DNA of 64,000 nucleotides from Pseudonocardia phyllosphaerae (lineage in GTDB: Bacteria > Actinomycetota > Actinomycetes > Mycobacteriales > Pseudonocardiaceae): contig NZ_JBKGXS010000004.1 of NCBI RefSeq assembly GCF_046546475.1, positions 298,148 to 362,147 on the forward strand. The letters run 5' to 3'. Positions 59,692-64,000 of this stretch are shown here, piece after piece. The position numbers and the translations under genes are program-made. The notes beneath the pieces are model-generated. The model was not told the DNA's origin and ran no database searches. It saw only the letters and a program-made list of their open reading frames with translations. Every line of letters starts with the position of its first letter. The stretch's first letter is position 1.

Positions 59692-60582
59692 GTGACCCAG
59701 CACGGCACGGTACGACGCACGGCGTCCGGCGACCGCGCTACCGCGCCCCGGACCGGGCTGCTGGTCACCCTCGCCCGCTGGTGGCGCCCCGCGCTGCTCG
59801 TGCTGCTGGTGACGGCCGGTTCGGCGATGTTGCTCGTCACCGGCTGGCCCTCGGTCGACGGTATCCGTGAGGCGACGGCGGGCGCCGGTTGGGCGGCCCC
59901 GGTGCTATTCGTGCTGCTGTTCGTCGCGGTCACCCTGGTCCCCGCCCCGGCGACGGTCATGGGTATCGCCGCCGGTGTGCTGTTCGGGCTCCCCCTCGGC
60001 CTGCTGACGACGATGATCTCCGTCGCGCTCGGTTCGCTGATCGGGTTCGCGATGTCGCGCTCGCTGGGCCGCGAGGTCATCGCGGGTCTGGGGAGCGCAC
60101 GCATCCGCCGGCTGGACGAGCGGATCCGCCGCGGCGGCATCTGGACGATCGCGGCGGGCCGGCTGCTGCCGCTGCTCCCCTACCCCGTCCTGAGTTACGC
60201 CTGTGGTCTCACCTCGGTCCGGACCCGCGACTACCTCCTCGGCTCGGTACTGGGGACACTGCCGAGTGCGCTCGCGTTCGCCACGATCGGCGCGTACGGC
60301 GGGGACCCGTCGTCGGCGCCGTTCCTGCTCGCCGTCGCGGGGATGGGGGCGATCGCCGTTGCGGTCGTCGTGACCAAGCGGCGCCGTGGTGGGGTCGATG
60401 CGGGGATCGCCGCCGATCCGCTGAGCTCGCCCGCCGACGTGCACGACCTGCGCCCGACCGACACGGCACACGACCCGCGCCCGACCGGCACGGCATATGG
60501 GCCGCGCTCGACCGGCGCTGTGCACGACCTGCGCCCGGCCGACACCGCCCCGGCCTCGGGACCGTCCTCGCCTGCGCCCTGA
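59692..60582 (+). CDS. DedA/TVP38/TMEM64-type membrane protein
   Basis: 296 residues from GTG 59692 (GTG 59635 is an alternative). Five or six helices with the VTT-domain core: LFVLLFVAVTLVPAPATVMGIAAGVLFGLPLGLLTTMISVALGSLIGFAMSRSLGREVI and AAGRLLPLLPYPVLSYACGLTSVRTRDYLLGSVLG. The family moves or scrambles lipids across the membrane (DedA work). The C-terminal tail (250-285) is four copies of a nine-residue repeat (VHDLRPTDT, AHDPRPTGT, AYGPRSTGA, VHDLRPADT). Confidence 0.88.
   Translation: MTQHGTVRRTASGDRATAPRTGLLVTLARWWRPALLVLLVTAGSAMLLVTGWPSVDGIREATAGAGWAAPVLFVLLFVAVTLVPAPATVMGIAAGVLFGLPLGLLTTMISVALGSLIGFAMSRSLGREVIAGLGSARIRRLDERIRRGGIWTIAAGRLLPLLPYPVLSYACGLTSVRTRDYLLGSVLGTLPSALAFATIGAYGGDPSSAPFLLAVAGMGAIAVAVVVTKRRRGGVDAGIAADPLSSPADVHDLRPTDTAHDPRPTGTAYGPRSTGAVHDLRPADTAPASGPSSPAP
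60439..60546. repeat. 27-bp in-frame repeat in the TVP38 tail
   Basis: Four head-to-tail 27-base units encode the nine-residue repeats at the C-terminus of the TVP38 protein; units differ at several positions, so it is older than the intergenic arrays. Confidence 0.75.
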
Positions 60583-60700
60583 TAGCACCCGCCCAGTCCC
60601 GCCGGGCTCCGGCCGGCCCATTCGGGGCGTCCCCGGCCTACCCAGCGTCCCTCGGGCCATCCGGCTCCGCTCGGCCCACTCCGCTCGGCCCACTCCGCGC

Positions 60701-60795
60701 CACTCGTCCCACCCCGCTCCGCTTGTCCCACCCCGTGCCGCTCGTCCCACCCCGTGCCGCTCGTCCCACCCCGCTCCGCTCGTGCCACTCAGTGC
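60701..60795. repeat. 19-bp tandem repeat, about five units
   Basis: CGCTCGTCCCACCCCGTGC-type units at 60720, 60739, 60758 and 60777, with a degenerate copy before. The period is not a multiple of three. Located between the convergent TVP38 and epoxide hydrolase genes; the rest of that 263-base gap holds no gene. Confidence 0.8.
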
Positions 60796-60845
60796 CCAGG
60801 TCCACCCGGCCCTGCTCATCCCGTGCCCCGACCGGCCCGCTCCTC

Positions 60846-62222
60846 TCAGCTCCGTTCCGCAGGCTCGAAGCCGCTCGGTCCCGCCCCGTACTCCCCCGCG
60901 AGCACCCCTGCCGTGAACGCCTGCAGGTCGTCGATCAGCAGGTCCGGTGCCTGCAGCGACGCGAAGTGCCCGCCCCGGTCGTGCTCGGTCCACCGCACGA
61001 TCCGATGCGACCGTTCCGCGAAGGGCCGCACGGCGTGATCGCCCGGCAGGTTCAGCACCGCGGTGGGCACCCCGGACGGCGACCGGGCCTCCCCGAACGC
61101 GGCGGCCGCCTCCGCGTACAGCCGCATCGCCGACCCGGCGGTGCGGGTCAGCCAGAACGACGTCACGTCGGTCAGGTAGGCGTCCGGATCGACCGGCGTC
61201 TGCGCGGTGCCGGCCGGGTCGTAGTCGACGAACCACTCCAGGTGCCAGGCCAGCAGCCCCAGCGGGGAGTCGGTCATCGCGTAACCGAGGGTCGAGGGCC
61301 GGGTGGACTGGATGGCGGCGTAGCCGTGGCGCTGCGCCCAGATCGTGCCCAGGTCGGCGACGCGGGCGCGGTCCGCGTCGTCGAGCCCGGCGAGCGGGTC
61401 CGGGTCGGCCGGGTCCGGGTAGCTCCCGGCGAGCGCGTTGACGTGCACGCCGAGGACACGCTCCGGATGCAGCCGCCCGATCTCGGGCCCGATCAGGGAG
61501 CCGAAGTCGCCGCCCTGGACCAGGTAGCGCTCGTACCCGAGCGCTGCCATGACCTCGGCCGCGCAACGGGCGTGCCGCACGACGTCCCACCCGAGTTCCC
61601 GGGTCGGTCCGGAGAACCCGAAACCCGGTAGCGACGGGGCGACGACATGGAACGCCGGGAGGTCGACCGGCGGGACATGGCTCGCCATCTCACTCGGCGT
61701 CGGCTCGGTGAGCGGGCCCAGCATGTCGAGGAAGTCCGCCGACGTCGACGGCCAGCCGTGCAGCAGCAGGACCGGCACCGCGTCCGGACGCGACGACCGC
61801 CGGGTCAGCACGTGCACCCCGGCGTGGTCGTCGGTGTCGACGACCACCGAGTCCGCGGCGATCCGCCGCTCGGCCGCACGCCAGTCGAACCGGTGCCACC
61901 AGTGCTCGGCGAGCTCGCGCAGGTACCCCGGCGGCACACCGAGCGACCAGGTCGCGGCGTCCGGGACCTCCGGCCAGACGGCGTCGTCGAGGCGGGCGTG
62001 CAGCCCATCGATGTCAGCCTGCGGCACGGGGAACGGGAGCGCCGCCGTACCGGTCGCGTGAGCATCGGCGGGAGGAGAGTCCGGCGTAGGAGCACCGGTC
62101 GGCCGAGCGTCGGTCAGGCGGGCGTCGATCGGGCGGGAGCCGGTCGGGTGGGCCGCGGCCGGGCGGGGGCCGGTCAGGCGGGCGTCGGTCAGGCGGGGGC
62201 CGGCCCTGCGGGAACCAGTCAT
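60846..62222 (-). CDS. Epoxide hydrolase (EHN-type) with repeated N-terminal extension
   Basis: 458 residues from ATG 62222. Residues 3-42 are eight pentapeptides (PRLTD, ARLTG, PRPAA, AHPTG, SRPID, ARLTD, ARPTG and similar). The EHN domain follows (PFPVPQADIDGLHARLDDAVWPEV), then the alpha/beta hydrolase: HGWPSTS oxyanion, nucleophile D239 in VQGGDFGSLIG, catalytic H419 in GGHFASLQAPDLL. The enzyme opens epoxides by water; the substrate is unknown. Family proteins are usually about 380-400 residues, so the repeat region is extra. No other methionine start exists in the extension. Confidence 0.9.
   Translation of the reverse strand: MTGSRRAGPRLTDARLTGPRPAAAHPTGSRPIDARLTDARPTGAPTPDSPPADAHATGTAALPFPVPQADIDGLHARLDDAVWPEVPDAATWSLGVPPGYLRELAEHWWHRFDWRAAERRIAADSVVVDTDDHAGVHVLTRRSSRPDAVPVLLLHGWPSTSADFLDMLGPLTEPTPSEMASHVPPVDLPAFHVVAPSLPGFGFSGPTRELGWDVVRHARCAAEVMAALGYERYLVQGGDFGSLIGPEIGRLHPERVLGVHVNALAGSYPDPADPDPLAGLDDADRARVADLGTIWAQRHGYAAIQSTRPSTLGYAMTDSPLGLLAWHLEWFVDYDPAGTAQTPVDPDAYLTDVTSFWLTRTAGSAMRLYAEAAAAFGEARSPSGVPTAVLNLPGDHAVRPFAERSHRIVRWTEHDRGGHFASLQAPDLLIDDLQAFTAGVLAGEYGAGPSGFEPAERS
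62097..62216. repeat. 15-bp in-frame repeat, eight units, in the epoxide hydrolase N-terminus
   Basis: Eight GGTCAGGCGGGCGTC-type units (15 bases each, starting 62097) encode the pentapeptide repeats. Two units are identical at 62112 and 62172. This array is specific to the 5' end of the gene. Confidence 0.85.
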
Positions 62223-62292
62223 GCCGAGACCGTTCCATCCGACCCGGACACCTCCTGCCCTGTTCGCTGCGCCCGATCGCCTGTCGGCACCT

Positions 62293-63864
62293 TCAGAACG
62301 GCGGCTCCGCGGTCACCTCCCCCAGCCGCTCCGCCAGCCCCGGGTCCCGCAGCAACGCCACGATGCCCGGACCCCGCCGCCCGACGGCGTTCGTCGCCCG
62401 CACCGGACCGACCGGGCCGGGTTCGGCGGTGTAGGTGTGCCCGGACGGCGTCGTCCAGACCACCGAGTCGTCGTCGCGCAGCTCGACGCTCCACCCCGGA
62501 CTGTGCTTGAGCCGGTGGTGCGAGCGGCAGAACGGGCACAGGTTCTCCTCGCAGGTCTCCCCGTGGTGCACGGGACCGTGCGGGACGACGTGGTCGAGGT
62601 CGCAGCGGTGCGCGGGCACCCGGCAGGCCGGGAACTCGCAGCGGGGATGCCGGGCCCGGACGAGGTCGGCGACCGCGGCGGGTGGCCGGTAGCCGGTGCG
62701 TCCGCGTTCGACGACGCGACCGGTCACCGGGTCGGTCAGCAGCCGGTACCAGGTGGACGTGGGGTCGAACGCGAGCGCACGGGCGTCGGACGCCGGGATC
62801 GGGCCGTGCCCCGCCAGCTCCGCGGGCTCGTCGGAGGAGCCGAGGAGACTGTCCAGCGGGACGGTCACGTTGATCCGGATGGTCACCGCGTCGCGGACGG
62901 TCGGGCTGCCCTCGGCCGGCGCGGGCACGACACCCGGCACCGCACGTGACCCGGACGAGGTGTTGGTGTTGGCGCCCGCGTCGGTCCCGCTCTCCGAGGA
63001 TCCACCGCCCGACCCGGCGCTCATCAGCCCGGTCCGCCGCAGGATCAGGTCGACCAGTACGTCGGCACGGCGCTCGTCCATGGTCCGCGCGTCGGCGGTG
63101 CCGCAGCGGCGGGCGTGCTCGTCGAGCACCGCGTACACCCCGGTCGCCGCAGCGGCCGGGAGGAACAGCCGCAGCGTCGCCATGCCGTCCGGCTCGGGCT
63201 GGATGGTGGCCGAGCGCCCGCGGGCCTTCTTCTCGCGGCGCCGCGCGGGGACGTCGGCGTCGGACAGGCCGGTGAGGACCTTCTGCACCGAGGCGCCGAG
63301 CTGCCCGGTGGTCTGGCCCGGAGCGGTGGGCAGCACCTGTTCCTGCAGCTGCGCGAGCTGCTCCGGTTCGAGCTCGATCGCCCCGTCGAGGATCTTGCGG
63401 AGCTTCGGCTCGGTCAGCAGCCCCGCGCGGGCCAGCTGGGCCGTCGGGGCGAAGGCCGGGTCCTGCAGCTTCCGGGCCCGGTCGAGGCGGTCGAACATCG
63501 CCGCGGCGGTCGAGTGCAGCATCAGCTGGATCTCCGACGCCGCCGACTGCCCGGCTGCCCCGACGGTGTCGAACGGGCCGACGGGACCGTCACGGCCCGG
63601 GTCGTGCTCGGCGAGGAACGTCGCCATCTCCTGCTCGGCGTCGGCGACGAACGACGCCATCTCCCCGGCCTGCCGAGCCTGCAGCCAGGCGATCGAGCGC
63701 TCGAAGGCGCCGATGCGCTCCAGCCGCTCGAAGGAGCCCGTGCCCGGGCTCGGTGGTCTCTCCAGCACCCCGACCAGCGCGGCCGAGGGGGTGCGCTCCG
63801 ACCAGCGCACCGGCCCGGCAGCAACACTGTCGGACGAGGAAGCAACAGACGCATCATCGAACAT
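62293..63864 (-). CDS. DUF222/HNH endonuclease-like protein (13E12 family)
   Basis: 523 residues from ATG 63864. A helical DUF222 region (about 40-320) is followed by an HNH zinc site: C-E-F-P-x-C ... CDLDHVVPHGPVHHGETCEENLCPFCRSHHRLKH, with HNH-like D-H, N and H residues kept. Family proteins occur in many copies in actinobacteria (the 13E12 repeats of mycobacteria) and have no established function; mobility is often suggested. An upstream 30 residues of the same frame (to 63894) are probably not coding. Confidence 0.88.
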   Translation of the reverse strand: MFDDASVASSSDSVAAGPVRWSERTPSAALVGVLERPPSPGTGSFERLERIGAFERSIAWLQARQAGEMASFVADAEQEMATFLAEHDPGRDGPVGPFDTVGAAGQSAASEIQLMLHSTAAAMFDRLDRARKLQDPAFAPTAQLARAGLLTEPKLRKILDGAIELEPEQLAQLQEQVLPTAPGQTTGQLGASVQKVLTGLSDADVPARRREKKARGRSATIQPEPDGMATLRLFLPAAAATGVYAVLDEHARRCGTADARTMDERRADVLVDLILRRTGLMSAGSGGGSSESGTDAGANTNTSSGSRAVPGVVPAPAEGSPTVRDAVTIRINVTVPLDSLLGSSDEPAELAGHGPIPASDARALAFDPTSTWYRLLTDPVTGRVVERGRTGYRPPAAVADLVRARHPRCEFPACRVPAHRCDLDHVVPHGPVHHGETCEENLCPFCRSHHRLKHSPGWSVELRDDDSVVWTTPSGHTYTAEPGPVGPVRATNAVGRRGPGIVALLRDPGLAERLGEVTAEPPF

Positions 63865-63945
63865 GCGGTCGATGATGCAGGTGACCCCCGACACTTTCGG
63901 GCCTCATGAGCCCACCCGACCCGACGACCACCCGAACAGAGCAGC

Positions 63946-63969
63946 GGGGGGGGGGCCCCCGGGGGGCCC
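63946..63969. other. G/C homopolymer tract near the window end
   Basis: The run is G10, C5, G6, C3 (63946-63955, 63956-63960, 63961-63966, 63967-63969). A tract of alternating G and C runs this long is unusual; it could be a sequence-end or consensus artefact, or a real GC-hairpin. The 136 bases after the DUF222-HNH start hold no other feature. Confidence 0.6.
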
Positions 63970-64000
63970 GCGACGGCGCGGCCCGGGGTGTGCGTGCGGT

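Noticed and set aside
62293..63864. DUF222-HNH gene as part of a group II intron or prophage
   Set aside because: No reverse transcriptase, phage or integrase gene lies nearby; the family is common in actinobacterial chromosomes.
1..64000. tRNA or rRNA genes
   Set aside because: No cloverleaf with a CCA-like end or rRNA-like block was recognised by eye; a tRNA scan would be decisive.

Overview
The window is about 64 kb of very high-GC DNA with dense, short-spaced genes, many GTG starts and frequent GTGA/ATGA stop-start overlaps. That fits an actinobacterium. A conserved phosphatidylinositol-mannoside (PIM) block, a DprE2-type arabinan enzyme, F420-dependent oxidoreductase families, a mycothiol-isomerase-like DinB protein and a 13E12/DUF222 HNH protein point to the Pseudonocardiales, perhaps Pseudonocardia (inference). 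I saw no rRNA, tRNA, CRISPR array, prophage or intact insertion sequence.

Layout. 1-1446: end of a sugar ABC importer (permease end plus ATPase). 1469-4794: NAD(P)-binding epimerase/DUF2867 protein, and an azlCD branched-chain amino acid exporter divergent from an XRE-cupin regulator. 4795-6744: secreted GH16 glycosidase with a very long low-complexity linker. 7047-14465 (minus strand): thrS, HIT hydrolase, a TetR remnant, pgsA, PIM acyltransferase, pimA, a membrane protein and pdxS. This order matches the mycobacterial thrS-pgsA-pimA region. 14657-19095: NTF2-like protein and a class A penicillin-binding protein with a ~500-residue cytoplasmic extension. 19198-22889: two MFS transporters flanking a TetR gene; both transporter promoters carry the same operator-like element.

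23051-29701: small unknown protein, LysG/LysE-type pair, a broken MmcQ/YjbR gene, alpha/beta hydrolase, glycine-betaine-type ABC operon and a PPOX/F420 enzyme. 29776-33794: SNF2 helicase translationally coupled to a SWIM zinc-finger protein. 33997-41946: DUF3817 protein, DinB/TIGR03086 protein, luciferase-like oxidoreductase, DUF309 plus membrane SGNH protein, dipeptidase, DprE2 and cystathionine beta-synthase. 42063-47694: PnuC, AroE, a small membrane protein, a DUF2256-DUF3253 protein, a methyltransferase, an unusual isomerase-ACT-GNAT-like fusion and a Uma2-family nuclease. 47827-52779: DEAD-box RNA helicase and Tex. 52928-63864: membrane esterase, beta-propeller lipoprotein, GXWXG/DUF4334, DUF4185, Tat-exported P1 peptidase, DedA/TVP38 protein, epoxide hydrolase and DUF222-HNH protein.

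Functionally the region is mostly core metabolism and cell-envelope biology (PIM synthesis, peptidoglycan synthesis, arabinan precursor, secreted hydrolases) mixed with solute transport. The clearest accessory piece is the TetR/MFS cassette. A second trait is many unrelated short tandem repeats, both intergenic (mostly 55-61 kb) and in-frame at protein ends (PBP1A, Tex, TVP38, epoxide hydrolase). I found no wholly novel defence or biosynthetic system; the most distinctive items are the dual-transporter TetR operator pair and the three-module isomerase fusion.
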